Below the pieces are notes generated by a model. That model saw nothing but the letters and a program-made list of their open reading frames with translations, made no database searches and had not been told where the DNA came from. The translations under genes were made by a program, and so were the position numbers. DNA of 64,000 nt from Massilia sp. IC2-477 (GTDB lineage: Bacteria > Pseudomonadota > Gammaproteobacteria > Burkholderiales > Burkholderiaceae_D). The first letter of the stretch is position 1. Each line of letters opens with the position of its first letter. Location: the NCBI RefSeq assembly GCF_020707265.1, contig NZ_JAJFEQ010000001.1, positions 682,001 through 746,000 on the forward strand, in the 5' to 3' direction. This document shows positions 35,708 to 45,397 of this stretch, one piece after another.

Positions 35708-37177
35708 ATGAACCTGAACGCCATCATCCCTTACGTCTATTACTCGCTGCCCTGGGCCTTCATCATCGGCCTGTCGATCGCGGCCGTCGCGGGGATCGGC
35801 GTCGGCCTGGTGTGGCCGCGCTTCCTGGTCTATCCCTACCTGGCGGTCTACTTCTGCATGAACTCCACCAGCTACGGCAACATGGCGATCTTCGCCAGCC
35901 GCAGCATCTACAGCCGCGGCTCGGGCGTGCTGCTGTTCGGCCTGGTGCTGTGGTACGTGCTGGGCGCCTGGGCCTGCGCCAGAGTCGCCGCCACCTTCCA
36001 GCGCTACCCGACCCCGGCCTGCAACCTGCGGCCCTGGTTCTGGTGCTGGGCGGTGCTGCTGGCCGCGCACGTCGGCGTCGGCCTGGTGAACGAGGTCAGC
36101 GTCGCCGAATCGCTGACCCCACAGGGCTTTTCCAACATCGTCTGGATGGCGCCGCTGATCTCGCTGATGCTGCTGTCCTTCCGCACTCGCGAGCACGTGC
36201 TGGAATTGACTCACTTCATCCTGATCGTCGGCCTGTGCCGCTCGCTATTCGGGCTGGTACGCTGGGCCGCCTTCGGGGGCGACCCGAACAATGTGTACGC
36301 GAACCTGAACGCGATCAAGATCCGCCTGACCTTCTTCGACATCAACGACAGCCTGGTCTGCACCATCGCCTTCGCGATTGCCGCCGTCCACCTGTTCCAG
36401 ACCGTCAAGACGGACCGCCCGAAGTTCTGGCGCACCATCGAGTGGATGACCCTGATATCGACGGCGATGTGCATCCTGCTGTCCTACCGCCGCAGCGCCT
36501 GGATCGGCTTCATGCTGGCCTTCCTGGTGATCATGATGCGCTTCCCGCTCAAGCGCCGCATGCAGCTGATGACGGCCGGCCTGCCGGTGGTCGGCGCCGC
36601 CCTGGCCTACGTGGCGGTGCAGCGCCTGTCCCAGACCAAGGGCGCGGGAGGAGGGCTGGGAAGCCTGGTCTACGACATGCAGTCCAAGCGCTTCGGGCCC
36701 GAGAGCGAACGGGTGCTCGAACTGAAGTTCGCCCTGGGCGACTTCCTGGCCAACCCCATCACCGGTATCGGCAGCTGGGGCCGCTACACCGGCTACCAGT
36801 ACATCTCCTGGCAGCAGAACCCGGACGGCGGCCTGTTCCTGCACAGCGGGGTGCTGCACATCGCGCTCAAGAGCGGCCTGGTCGGCACCTTCCTGCTGTT
36901 CGGCACCCTGGCCACCTTCATCCTGTTCGCGCGCCGCGCGCTGAAGCAATTGCCGCCTGAACTGCTCGGCCTGGCCACGGCCGGGGTGGCGGGGCTGGCC
37001 TTCATGATTCCCGACTTCCTGATCGGCACGCCGTTCCCGCAGGTACGCACCAGCCAGATGCTGGCGGTCTGCATCGCCCTGCCTTACCTGGCGATGGCGG
37101 TGGCCAAGGCGGCGCCCGTGACGAAACCAGTGGTGAAGCCCTTCATGCCACCGCGTCCCCACCTGGTGCCCGCCTGA
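35708..37177 (+). CDS. O-antigen ligase/polymerase-type membrane protein (Wzy-like)
   Basis: 489 residues, 10-12 membrane helices, with a Wzy_C/WaaL-like core: LLSYRRSAWIGFMLAFLVIM followed by a long periplasmic loop (QSKRFGPESERVLELKFALGDFLANPITGIGSWGRYTG) that carries the usual Arg and the GxGxG-like stretch. As the only such gene in the locus it is the likely repeat-unit polymerase. It lies 21 bases after epsI and overlaps the flippase gene by one base (TGATG). Confidence 0.88.
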   Translation: MNLNAIIPYVYYSLPWAFIIGLSIAAVAGIGVGLVWPRFLVYPYLAVYFCMNSTSYGNMAIFASRSIYSRGSGVLLFGLVLWYVLGAWACARVAATFQRYPTPACNLRPWFWCWAVLLAAHVGVGLVNEVSVAESLTPQGFSNIVWMAPLISLMLLSFRTREHVLELTHFILIVGLCRSLFGLVRWAAFGGDPNNVYANLNAIKIRLTFFDINDSLVCTIAFAIAAVHLFQTVKTDRPKFWRTIEWMTLISTAMCILLSYRRSAWIGFMLAFLVIMMRFPLKRRMQLMTAGLPVVGAALAYVAVQRLSQTKGAGGGLGSLVYDMQSKRFGPESERVLELKFALGDFLANPITGIGSWGRYTGYQYISWQQNPDGGLFLHSGVLHIALKSGLVGTFLLFGTLATFILFARRALKQLPPELLGLATAGVAGLAFMIPDFLIGTPFPQVRTSQMLAVCIALPYLAMAVAKAAPVTKPVVKPFMPPRPHLVPA

Positions 37178-38700
37178 TGAACCTGCGTCTTGCCCGTAAC
37201 GCCTGGTCGAACCTGCTGGGCGCCGCCATTCCCGCGCTGGTGATGCTCGGCACCGTACCGCTGGTCGTCAAGGGACTGGGCGACGCCGGCTATGGCGTGT
37301 ATTCGCTGGTGACGGCCATCGTCGGCTATTTCGCCGTCATCGACATCAACGTCACCGCCGGCTCGGTGAAGTACATCGCCGAGCACAATGCGCGCAAGGA
37401 CGAGAACCGGATCTTCGAGACCATCTCCTTCGGCCTGGCCACCTACGCCGGCATCGGGGTGCTGGGCGCGCTTGGCCTGTACTTCAGTGCGCCGGCGCTG
37501 GTGGGCGGCGTGTTCGCCGTGCCCTCGGGGCTCGTGCCGGAAGCCACCGCCACGCTGCGGCTGGCGGCGCTCGGCTTCCTGGCCGGGCAGCTGCAGAGCT
37601 ACCTGAACAGCGTGCCGCAGTCGCTGATGCGCTACGACATCTCGGCGCGCCTGGAGATGGTGTTCGGCACCCTGGTGCCGCTCGCCACCGTCGGCGTGCT
37701 GCTGCTCGGCTACGGCCTGTTCGAAGTGATCCTGCTGCGGGTGGCGGCTTCCACCATCCATTGCAGCATCCTGTGGGGCGCGATCCGGCGCCTGCTGCCC
37801 GGCATGCGCTGGCGCTGGCCGGGGGCGAGCTTTCGCAATGCGCTGCTGGGCTTTTCCGCCTATTCCTTCCTGTCGCGCTTTGCCACCCTGTCGTATGCCC
37901 ATGCCGACAAGCTGATCATCGGCGCCCTGGTCGGGGTCACCGGCCTGGCCTACTTCACGGTGGCGGCCACGCTCGCCAACCGCGTGCTGAGCCTGACCTT
38001 CCGCCTGTCCGGCGTGTTCTTCCCGGCCGCCAGCGCGCTGGCCGCCAGCGGCGAGTATGCCCGCCTGGACCGCGTCTACCTGAAGGCAACCCGCTACGTG
38101 GTGTTCCTGAATGCCGCGATCCTGGTGCTGGTGGCGGTGTTCGCGCACCAGATTCTCGGCTACTGGATGAACGATGCCTTTGCCCGCAACGGCGCGCTGG
38201 TGCTGGCCGTGATGGCGCTGTCGCAGTTCGTCGATTCGCTCACCAGCCTGCCGTCGCTCGTGAACGACGGCATGGGCCACCCGCGCGTGTCCGGCCTGTT
38301 CGCCGTCACCCGCGCCCTGGCCGGTCTCGCCATCGTCTACGTCGGCGTGGCGGGGTGGGGGATCGACGGCGCAGCCTGGGGCCACCTGGTCGCCTCGATT
38401 GTCTTCACCACGATCTTCCTGGTCTACGTCCACGGGCGTACCGTGCCCACCACGCTCGCGCGCCTGGTAGGCCAGGGCTATGCGCCGGGCCTGTTCGGCG
38501 TCGCCCTGGTGGCGGTCGCCGCCACCGCGGCCGAGCAGCTGTTCGACCGCGGGGCCTGGGATTTCCTGTTCATTCTGAGCGTGACCGTGCTGCTGCTGGG
38601 CGTACACGGCGCGCTGTTCGTCGTCGAGCGCGACGACCGCTTGATGGCGTGGACGCGCCTGAAGTCGGGCTGGTCGCGCTGGCAGGCGAAGGGAGCTTGA
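37177..38700 (+). CDS. lipid-linked repeat-unit flippase (Wzx/MATE-like)
   Basis: 507 residues with about 14 membrane helices and the polysaccharide-synthesis flippase pattern (GLGDAGYGVYSLVTAIVGYFAVID, FSAYSFLSRFATLSYAHADKLIIGALVG, LTSLPSLVNDGMGHPRVSG). It would move the undecaprenyl-linked repeat unit to the periplasmic face for the polymerase. The start ATG overlaps the polymerase stop. Its last codons contain the ribosome site of the next gene. Confidence 0.92.
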   Translation: MNLRLARNAWSNLLGAAIPALVMLGTVPLVVKGLGDAGYGVYSLVTAIVGYFAVIDINVTAGSVKYIAEHNARKDENRIFETISFGLATYAGIGVLGALGLYFSAPALVGGVFAVPSGLVPEATATLRLAALGFLAGQLQSYLNSVPQSLMRYDISARLEMVFGTLVPLATVGVLLLGYGLFEVILLRVAASTIHCSILWGAIRRLLPGMRWRWPGASFRNALLGFSAYSFLSRFATLSYAHADKLIIGALVGVTGLAYFTVAATLANRVLSLTFRLSGVFFPAASALAASGEYARLDRVYLKATRYVVFLNAAILVLVAVFAHQILGYWMNDAFARNGALVLAVMALSQFVDSLTSLPSLVNDGMGHPRVSGLFAVTRALAGLAIVYVGVAGWGIDGAAWGHLVASIVFTTIFLVYVHGRTVPTTLARLVGQGYAPGLFGVALVAVAATAAEQLFDRGAWDFLFILSVTVLLLGVHGALFVVERDDRLMAWTRLKSGWSRWQAKGA

Positions 38701-38702
38701 GT

Positions 38703-39923
38703 TTGCGGATATTGATGGTTTCGGAAGATTTGCCTGGCGCCCAGCTCGGCGGCCTGGCCAAGCATGTCGTCACCCTGTCGAACGCCCTGATGGAAGAGGG
38801 CCACCACGTCGACATCATGGGCCGTTCCGACCGCGCCCACCCCAAGAGCGCCGAGGAGATCGGCTTCCAGGGGCGCTTCGTTCCGGGTTTCGATTTTCGC
38901 CGGGTGGGCTGGAAGGAAGCCCAGCTCGGCTTCTTCAATCCGGCCAAGCGGCCCTGGTTCGCGGCGAAGGTGGCGCGCGCGCTGTCCGAGCATGCCCTTG
39001 CCATCGGCAACTACGACGTGGTGCACTACCACGGCCACCTGCCCATGGCCGGGCTGTACGTCGACCCGGCGCTGAACTTCGTGCAGACCCGCCACGACCA
39101 GGGCAGCGAATGCGTGACCCACCTGCGCTTCAAGGGCGACGCCGTGTGTACCGAGACTTCACCGCGTGCCTGCGCCGCCTGCGCCCATGCGGCGCCCGGA
39201 CCGGTACGCAGCCTTCTGTCGGGCCATGCGGTGGCGCGCTACCGCGACGAGACCGAGCGCACTTTCGCCCGCCACAAGACCATCTTCGTGTCGGACTTCC
39301 TGCGCCGCCAGTTCCTGCGCGCGCTGCCGCACGCCGACCTGTCGCGCTCGCGCGTGATCCACAACTTCATTAACTACCGCAAGCTGGCGCGCCTGGCGGA
39401 AAACGGCGGCACGCCCAAGGCGGGCCAGGTGCTGCTGGCCGGCCGCATCGATACCGGCAAGGGCTTCGCCGAATTCCTCGCAAGCGCGCGCGGCCGCCTG
39501 CCGCCGCAGGCGCAGGTGCTGGTGGTCGGCGACGGCCCGCTGCGCGCGCGCCTCGAAGCCGAGTATGCGAGCGAGCAGGTGCGCTTCCTCGGCTGGCAGC
39601 CAAACACGGAAGTGGCGGCGCTCACGGCCGCCAGCCATGTCTGCGTCGTGCCCTCGGTGTGGGAAGAACCCTGCGGCACCACCATCCTCGAAGCACTGGC
39701 GCTGGGCCGGCCCTGCCTGGCGCTGGCGCGCGGCGGCAATCCCGAGCTTGCCGTCTACGAGTCCTATCCCGGCCAGCTGCGCCTGGCCACGTCGATGCCG
39801 GAGCTGGTCACGCACCTAGTCGACGAACTGGCGCGGCCGGCACAAGCGCGTCCCTTGCCGGCGTCCGCCGGGATGGACGTTTACCAGGCTATTCCCAAGA
39901 TCGTGGACTTTTATGAACAATAA
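38703..39923 (+). CDS. glycosyltransferase family 4 with four-Cys insert (TTG start)
   Basis: 406-residue GT-B retaining glycosyltransferase. N-terminal acceptor domain starts RILMVSEDLPGAQLGGLAKHV; the C-terminal Glycos_transf_1 domain has LLAGRIDTGKGF, VVGDGP, FLGWQ and the donor motif VPSVWEEPCGTTILEALALGRP (E-x7-E). Between the domains is a Cys motif (SECVTHLRFKGDAVC, then RACAACAHAAPG) of the type found in many EPS GT4 enzymes and likely metal-binding. TTG at 38703 follows AAGGGAG by seven bases; no ATG fits the conserved start. It overlaps the next gene by 11 bases. Confidence 0.88.
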   Translation: MRILMVSEDLPGAQLGGLAKHVVTLSNALMEEGHHVDIMGRSDRAHPKSAEEIGFQGRFVPGFDFRRVGWKEAQLGFFNPAKRPWFAAKVARALSEHALAIGNYDVVHYHGHLPMAGLYVDPALNFVQTRHDQGSECVTHLRFKGDAVCTETSPRACAACAHAAPGPVRSLLSGHAVARYRDETERTFARHKTIFVSDFLRRQFLRALPHADLSRSRVIHNFINYRKLARLAENGGTPKAGQVLLAGRIDTGKGFAEFLASARGRLPPQAQVLVVGDGPLRARLEAEYASEQVRFLGWQPNTEVAALTAASHVCVVPSVWEEPCGTTILEALALGRPCLALARGGNPELAVYESYPGQLRLATSMPELVTHLVDELARPAQARPLPASAGMDVYQAIPKIVDFYEQ

Positions 39924-40734
39924 TCCTTCGACCCTCTCCACCGCCAAGCCGACGTTTTCCATCGTCACCTGCACCTGGAACAGCGCCGCCACCCTGGCCG
40001 ACACCCTGGCCTCGGTCCAGGCCCAGACCTGCCAGGACTACGAACACATCTTCGTCGACGGCGGCTCCACCGACGGCACCCTGGAAATGATCGCGGCCTA
40101 CCTGCAGGACAGGCCCGGCAACAAGCGGGTGCTGCGCGACGTGGGCGGCGGCATCAGCCGCGCCATGAACCAGGGGATCGAAGCGGCGCGCGGCGAATAC
40201 ATCGCGCACCTGCATTCGGACGACTACTACAATGGCCCCGACGTGCTGGCCACCGTCAAGCGCACTTTCGAGGAGGCGCAGGCGCAGGGGCGTCCCGTTG
40301 ACTGGGTCTACGGCAATATCCAGGTCCTGAAGAACGGCAAGATGGTGCCGCCTTATGCGATGCCGGCTTTTTCCTATCGCTCCTTCGTGGCCGGGCGCAG
40401 CTCGATCCCGCACCCGGCCGTGTTCATCCGCAAGGCCGCCTTCGAGCGGGTCGGCAGCTTCGACGAAAAGCTCAAGTACGCGATGGACATCGACCTGTGG
40501 CTGCGCCTGGGTGCGGTATCGCGCCCGGCCATGATCGACCAGCCGCTGACGGTGTTCCGCGACCACGAGGGCAGCGTGTCCTCGGCCAACCGCATCAAGG
40601 CGCGCCAGGAAGAGTTCAACGTGCGCCGGCGCCACATGGACAAGGCGCCGCTGGCCTTCGGTATTTACTGCCTGCGCTACCTGAAACGCATGCGCGCGCT
40701 GCAGGCCGAGGCGCGCGCAGTGCCGGTTGCATGA
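39913..40734 (+). CDS. glycosyltransferase family 2
   Basis: 273-residue GT-A enzyme. FSIVTCTWNSAATLADTLASV at the start, the nucleotide-binding IFVDGGSTDGTLE (~45-57), the metal-binding DxD-like HSDDYYNGPD (~97-106), and an acceptor-side VGSFDEKLKYAMDIDLWLRLG with the catalytic Asp. It resembles WcaA/WcaE-like transferases of colanic-acid-type loci. Donor and linkage cannot be deduced. It closes this run of tightly packed genes; 287 non-coding bases follow. Confidence 0.9.
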   Translation: MNNNPSTLSTAKPTFSIVTCTWNSAATLADTLASVQAQTCQDYEHIFVDGGSTDGTLEMIAAYLQDRPGNKRVLRDVGGGISRAMNQGIEAARGEYIAHLHSDDYYNGPDVLATVKRTFEEAQAQGRPVDWVYGNIQVLKNGKMVPPYAMPAFSYRSFVAGRSSIPHPAVFIRKAAFERVGSFDEKLKYAMDIDLWLRLGAVSRPAMIDQPLTVFRDHEGSVSSANRIKARQEEFNVRRRHMDKAPLAFGIYCLRYLKRMRALQAEARAVPVA

Positions 40735-41021
40735 AACGATAGCAATCCGACAGCTTTGCCGTTTTGTCTTTTCAGCCCGTTTACGACCGTTAAAAGCCTG
40801 AAAATATTGGCCTGTAAAAGTTGAAATTCTGTCGTGGGATTTCTGCAAAGCAAGCAAAAAATCGGTGATTTCTTTGGGGAATTTGCCTGCGTTCAACTTA
40901 CTTTGGGGTAGGATTAGTCCTGTCAAGTAAGTCGCTTTTCAAGCGCAGCAAACCTTTCTCGAGCCGCGGGCACAGCCCGGAACGGCGCACGGAATTTCAG
41001 TTTTTTTCTTGGAGCACCCAC
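40735..41021. other. intergenic region before the lyase gene
   Basis: 287 AT-rich bases with no credible gene. It contains a 7-base inverted repeat ACTTACT (40896-40902) / AGTAAGT (40926-40932), a possible operator, and GGAG eight bases before the lyase ATG. I found no good -35/-10 pair, sigma-54 site or terminator. Confidence 0.45.
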
Positions 41022-43256
41022 ATGCAATTTCAACGGAAGAGCCTGTTCCTGGCCGCTGCCTTCGCCTCGCTGTTCGCGAGCGCAGGCGCACGTGCCGACT
41101 GGGTCCAGTCGACCGATCCCCTGGTCGTCCAGGCCAAGCCTGAAATGAACCAGGTGCAGGCGCAGAACCCACCCGCATTCACCTGGGCCCGCCACGCCAC
41201 CGGTCCGGCCAGCTACGAGATCGAGATCACCCCGGTGGGCGGAAGCCCGACCAAGGTCGTTGTCGACCGCAACTGGTACCTGCCGACCAAGGCCATGGCC
41301 CTCGGCAACTACACCTGGCGCGTACGCCCGGCCGGCAGCAGCGAATGGTCGAGCCCGCGCACCTTCTCGATCACCAGCCGCTCGACCGTGTTCGAAGTGC
41401 CCGACAACGCGACCCTGCGCAACCGCATCCTCTCGAAGGCCCGTCCGCGCTCGCTGCCCTCGTCGGTCACCCCGTTCTCGACCTGGAACTATGCCAAGCG
41501 CACCACCCTCGAGCCCTACCTGAGCCGCCTGGCCAACGAAGTCAAGGCCCAGACCACGGCCGTGCCGTCCCTGAGCGACTCGCGCTGGTCGATCGTCATC
41601 ACCTCGCCGCTGACCGCCGCCATGGCCAGCCAGCAGACCGACGTGCGCCAGCGCATCAACGAAGCGACCCGCCAGATGGAAGCGGCGGCGCTGACCTGGC
41701 GCCTGCGCGGCGACGCGGCCTTCCTGACCGAAGCGCTGCGCCGCGGCGACGAGCTGGCCGCGCTCAACCCATACGGCCCGACCAGCTACGAGAACCAGGA
41801 CCAGGCCACCCGCCAGATCGCCTGGGGCCTGGCCAAGACCATCGACCTGCTGGGCAGCTCGCTGGACGGCACCCGCAAGGCGCGCTGGCTGGCCTCGATC
41901 AAGGCCCGCACCACGGTCATCTACAACAACCTGGCCGGCGACAACGGCCGCCTCGACCAGTACCCGTTCGACTCGCACGGCAATACCAGCCTGGTGTTCC
42001 TGGTCCTGATCTCGACCCTGACCCTGGGCGACATCCCGGAAGCCCAGACCTGGTTCGACTTCTCGTTCCGCGCCTATGCGCTGAGCCCGAACCCCTGGGG
42101 CGGCCCGGAAGGCGGCTACGCCAACGGCACCGCCTACGCCGAATACGCGGCCGGCTACCTGCTGGCGCTGTGGGATCCGCTCACCAACGCCAGCGGCGTG
42201 AACTTCTTCGGCAAGCCCTGGACCCTGGGCTTCCTCGACTTCGCGATGGAATTCACCCCGCCGGGCGCACGCACGCACGCCTTCGGCGACGCCTCCGAGA
42301 CCAAGCCGGACCCGCGCGTGTTCCGCGCCTTCGCCTCGCGCATGTGGTCGCCGCGCGCCGCCTGGTACGTGAAGAACACCACCGGCATGGAAGACGCCAT
42401 GTCGCTGCTGCAGGCCGAATACCCGCTGCCGGTGACCTACACGACTTACCAGGAAGCGCCGCAGAACTCGGCCTACTACCCGACCGTCGGCTGGGTGGCG
42501 ATGCACAGCAACCTCGGTTCGACCGCGCGCACCTCGACCTACTTCAAGTCCAGCCCCTATGGCTCGTTCAACCACAGCCACGGCGACCAGAACGGCCTGC
42601 TGCTGTCGATCGCCGGCCAGCCGCTGCTGATCAAGGCCGGCTGGTACGACTGGTACGGTTCGCCATACTGGACCGACTGGTACCACCAGACCCGTTCGCA
42701 GAACGCGATCACCTTCGACGGCGGCAAGGGCCAGATGGTGAACGGCTACCGCGAGCAGCTGCAGCGTAACGGCAAGATCACCGCCTTTACCGCACAGCCG
42801 AGCTACGACTATGCCGAAGGCGACGCGACGCCGTCGTATGGCGGCCAGCTGACCATGGCCAAGCGCCAGGTCTGGCATCTGCGCAACGCCGGCAACGCCG
42901 TCCTGGTGCGCGACCGCCTGGCCAGCACGGTGGCCCGCACCTATGAGTGGAACATGCACACCCCGGCCATCATGAGCGTCGAGAACGGCCAGAACGTGAA
43001 GGTCGAGGCCGGCGGCCAGTCGCTGTGCGTGCGTTCGCTGAACACCAACGCCAGCTTCGCCAAGTGGATCGGCCCGGGCGCCAAGACCAACGTGGTGGAA
43101 GACCACGGCGCCTTCTACCTGAAGGCCAACGCCAACACCACCGCCGAGTACCTGGTGCTGCTCGACGTCGGCTGCAAGAAGCCGACCGTGAACATCTCGA
43201 CTTCGGGCTCGGTGCGTACCGTGACCGTGGGCGGCCAGACGGTGAGCATCAACTAA
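41022..43256 (+). CDS. secreted heparinase II/III-like polysaccharide lyase
   Basis: 744 residues: signal peptide (ending AGARA), an N-terminal fibronectin-like DUF4962 stretch (~25-125), an (alpha/alpha) toroid (~130-480) and a C-terminal Heparinase_II/III beta domain (~480-744). The catalytic-type segment SFNHSHGDQNGLLLSIAGQP (with paired His/Asp) and SAYYPTVGWVAMHS match heparinase II-type lyases. In EPS loci such enzymes trim or degrade the polymer in the periplasm, so the polymer probably contains uronic acid. It has its own leader and is followed by a terminator-like hairpin. Confidence 0.88.
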   Translation: MQFQRKSLFLAAAFASLFASAGARADWVQSTDPLVVQAKPEMNQVQAQNPPAFTWARHATGPASYEIEITPVGGSPTKVVVDRNWYLPTKAMALGNYTWRVRPAGSSEWSSPRTFSITSRSTVFEVPDNATLRNRILSKARPRSLPSSVTPFSTWNYAKRTTLEPYLSRLANEVKAQTTAVPSLSDSRWSIVITSPLTAAMASQQTDVRQRINEATRQMEAAALTWRLRGDAAFLTEALRRGDELAALNPYGPTSYENQDQATRQIAWGLAKTIDLLGSSLDGTRKARWLASIKARTTVIYNNLAGDNGRLDQYPFDSHGNTSLVFLVLISTLTLGDIPEAQTWFDFSFRAYALSPNPWGGPEGGYANGTAYAEYAAGYLLALWDPLTNASGVNFFGKPWTLGFLDFAMEFTPPGARTHAFGDASETKPDPRVFRAFASRMWSPRAAWYVKNTTGMEDAMSLLQAEYPLPVTYTTYQEAPQNSAYYPTVGWVAMHSNLGSTARTSTYFKSSPYGSFNHSHGDQNGLLLSIAGQPLLIKAGWYDWYGSPYWTDWYHQTRSQNAITFDGGKGQMVNGYREQLQRNGKITAFTAQPSYDYAEGDATPSYGGQLTMAKRQVWHLRNAGNAVLVRDRLASTVARTYEWNMHTPAIMSVENGQNVKVEAGGQSLCVRSLNTNASFAKWIGPGAKTNVVEDHGAFYLKANANTTAEYLVLLDVGCKKPTVNISTSGSVRTVTVGGQTVSIN

Positions 43257-43302
43257 GCGGGCGCTGTCCCCGAGGCGTGCCATGCTAGACTCGGCGCGCA
43301 GC

Positions 43303-43344
43303 AAAAGTCCTCCGCGGCCAGGCGCTGCGGGGGACTTTTCTTTT
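43303..43344 (+). terminator. terminator-like hairpin after the lyase gene
   Basis: AAAAGTCCTCCGC (43303-43315) pairs with GCGGGGGACTTTT (43327-43339) over 13 bases with one G-U pair, then CTTTT. It can end the lyase transcript. Confidence 0.75.
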
Positions 43345-43355
43345 GGGGGAGGGCG

Positions 43356-44216
43356 ATGAAGCAGGTATTCCTGATCTGTGCGCACAAGGACATCGACCAG
43401 TTGAACAGCCTGGTCGAAGCGCTGCGCGATCCCGACTTCATCGTCTACGTCCACCTCGACCGCAAGAGCGCGCTCGATCCCGCCGCGCTGCATCCCTCCG
43501 CCATTCGAGTTGCGCCGCGCATCGACGTGCGCTGGGGCGGCTTCTCGCAAGTTCAGGCCACTCTCGTTTCGCTGCGCCAGATCCTGCGCGAGCAGCCTGA
43601 CTTCGACAAGGTGATCTTCCTGTCCGCCCAGGACTATCCGCTGCTGCCCAATGAGCTTCTCAAGCGCGAGCTCATGCGCTTGCAAGCCCATGAGCTGCTG
43701 GAGACGGCGCCGATCCGGCCCGATGGCTGGAACGTGGGCTTTCGCTACCAATTCTTCCACCGCGAGGGGGGAGGGAAGCTGGAGCGCCTGGCCTGCGGCC
43801 TGGCCAACCGCATGCTGCGCCTCACGGGACAGCGGCGCCGGATGCCGGACGGCTTCGCGCCGCACGGCGGGGCATCCTGGTGGGCCCTGTCGCGCGATTG
43901 CCTGCTTGAAGCGCTGCGCCTGGCGGACAGCCATCCGCGCCTGCTGCGCTTCATGCGCACCGTCCAGTGCCCTGACGAGATGCTGTTCCAGACCCTGGTC
44001 ATGCACTCGCGCTTCGCCGTTCGCGTCCTGTCCGATAACTTTCGCTACGTGCAGTGGCCGGAGCAGGGCGCACGCAATCCGAAGGTGCTGGACGCCGCCG
44101 ACTTCGAGCGCATCCGCGCCTCCAACGCCCACTTCTGCCGCAAGCTCGACAGCCAGGCCAGTGCCGGGCTGCTGCCGCGCCTGCGGCAGTGGAAGGAAAG
44201 CCGCGCCGCGGCTTGA
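43356..44216 (+). CDS. GT14 family beta-1,6-N-acetylglucosaminyltransferase-like protein
   Basis: 286 residues matching the Core-2/I-branching (Branch) family: KQVFLICAHKDIDQLNSLV and FIVYVHLDRKS at the start, the conserved VRWGGFSQVQATLVSLRQIL, FLSAQDYPLLP, HGGASWWALSRDCL and CPDEMLFQTL (the acidic catalytic DE). In bacteria these add GlcNAc or xylose branches to surface glycans; the donor here is unknown. GGGGGAGGG is 3-10 bases upstream of the ATG. It sits just after a terminator hairpin, so it probably has its own promoter. Confidence 0.88.
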   Translation: MKQVFLICAHKDIDQLNSLVEALRDPDFIVYVHLDRKSALDPAALHPSAIRVAPRIDVRWGGFSQVQATLVSLRQILREQPDFDKVIFLSAQDYPLLPNELLKRELMRLQAHELLETAPIRPDGWNVGFRYQFFHREGGGKLERLACGLANRMLRLTGQRRRMPDGFAPHGGASWWALSRDCLLEALRLADSHPRLLRFMRTVQCPDEMLFQTLVMHSRFAVRVLSDNFRYVQWPEQGARNPKVLDAADFERIRASNAHFCRKLDSQASAGLLPRLRQWKESRAAA

Positions 44217-44294
44217 ACCATCCGGCGCGCGTGCGCACCCGCACAGACGGTCTCTCCCGGCTGCATCAGGCTGGCCTTCCTATCCGGAGGAATC

Positions 44295-45290
44295 ATGAAG
44301 GACGCCATGCCCGACAGTAAAACGGTGGATGCCACGGTCCGCGAAGCCGACGTGAGCGCCGAGGCGACCTCGCGCAGCGGCTCGCAGAAAGTCATCTACG
44401 CCGCCATCGTGGCCAACCTCGGCATCGCCACGGCCAAGTTCATCGTTGCCGGCATCACCGGCAGCGCGGCGATGGTGGCCGAAGGCATCCACTCGGCAGT
44501 CGACACCGGCAACGAATTCCTGCTCCTGCTGGGCGAGCGCCGCAGCACGCGCCCGGCTGACCGCAAGCATCCCTTCGGCTACGGCAAGTCGCTGTACTTC
44601 TGGGCCCTGATCGTGGCCCTGTCCGTGTTTTCGCTGGGCGGCGGACTGTCGATCTACCACGGCATCGATGCGCTGGAAAACCCGCCGCCGCTAGAAGACC
44701 CGACCTGGAACTATGTCGTGCTCGGGGTCGCGGCCCTGTTCGAAGGCTATAGCTGGAACGTCTCGCGCAAGGCCCTGAACGCGGTGCGCAAGCCGGGCGC
44801 CTCGCTCTGGCAGACCGTGCGCGCCAGCAAGGATGCCTCGGTGTTCACGGTCTTCATCGAAGACTCGGCGGCGCTGCTGGGCCTTGGCATCGCCGCGCTG
44901 GGCATCGCGCTCGGCCAGTACTTCGGCAACCCGTACGCCGACCCGATCGCCTCGATCCTGATCGGCCTGCTGCTGATCGCGGCTGCCTTCATGCTGGCGC
45001 GCGAGACCGGCGGCCTGCTGGTCGGCGAAAGCATCGACCGCGACCAGCTCGCTGCCCTGTACACGCTGTTCAGGCGCGAGCCGGCGCTGGACAGCGTCAC
45101 CAGCCTGCGCACCATGCAGATGGGGCCGGAGGAAGTGCTGCTGGCGGCCTCGGTCCAGTTTCGGCGCGGCATGCCGATCGACGAGGTGGAGCAGGCGATC
45201 GCGCGGATCGAGGCGGCGGTGGCCGCCGAGCATCCGGTGATCCGCCAGATCTATTTCGAGGCTTCGGCGCTGCGGACCTCGCTGTGCTGA
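44295..45290 (+). CDS. cation diffusion facilitator transporter (ZnT9-like)
   Basis: 331 residues. The CDF membrane domain has five or six helices; the TM2 metal site is HSAVD (AEGIHSAVDTGNE) and the TM5 site reads EDSAALLG, with Glu/Asp where other CDFs have His/Asp, as in the SLC30A9-like subgroup. A cytosolic C-terminal domain (~230-331) follows. It would export Zn, Mn or a similar divalent ion. GGAGG is four bases before the ATG. It is an unusual member of an EPS locus; a role in metal supply to transferases is possible but unsupported. Confidence 0.9.
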   Translation: MKDAMPDSKTVDATVREADVSAEATSRSGSQKVIYAAIVANLGIATAKFIVAGITGSAAMVAEGIHSAVDTGNEFLLLLGERRSTRPADRKHPFGYGKSLYFWALIVALSVFSLGGGLSIYHGIDALENPPPLEDPTWNYVVLGVAALFEGYSWNVSRKALNAVRKPGASLWQTVRASKDASVFTVFIEDSAALLGLGIAALGIALGQYFGNPYADPIASILIGLLLIAAAFMLARETGGLLVGESIDRDQLAALYTLFRREPALDSVTSLRTMQMGPEEVLLAASVQFRRGMPIDEVEQAIARIEAAVAAEHPVIRQIYFEASALRTSLC

Positions 45291-45397
45291 CGCGGGGCCG
45301 GCAAGGTATTCTTTTTAAGCCTGGATGTGTTGCAGCGCACATTAGCGCCATGCCGCTGAAGCGTGCGCGGAAAACGCTGGGCTAGAATCGCTTGCCC

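Noticed and set aside
40870..40900. Sigma-54 promoter before the secreted lyase
   Set aside because: Spacing fits one GG but the -24 box reads GGGGAA rather than TGGCAC.
40923..44132. A 1069-codon minus-strand frame across the lyase and GT14 genes
   Set aside because: It crosses two real genes and a terminator, and has no recognisable domain.
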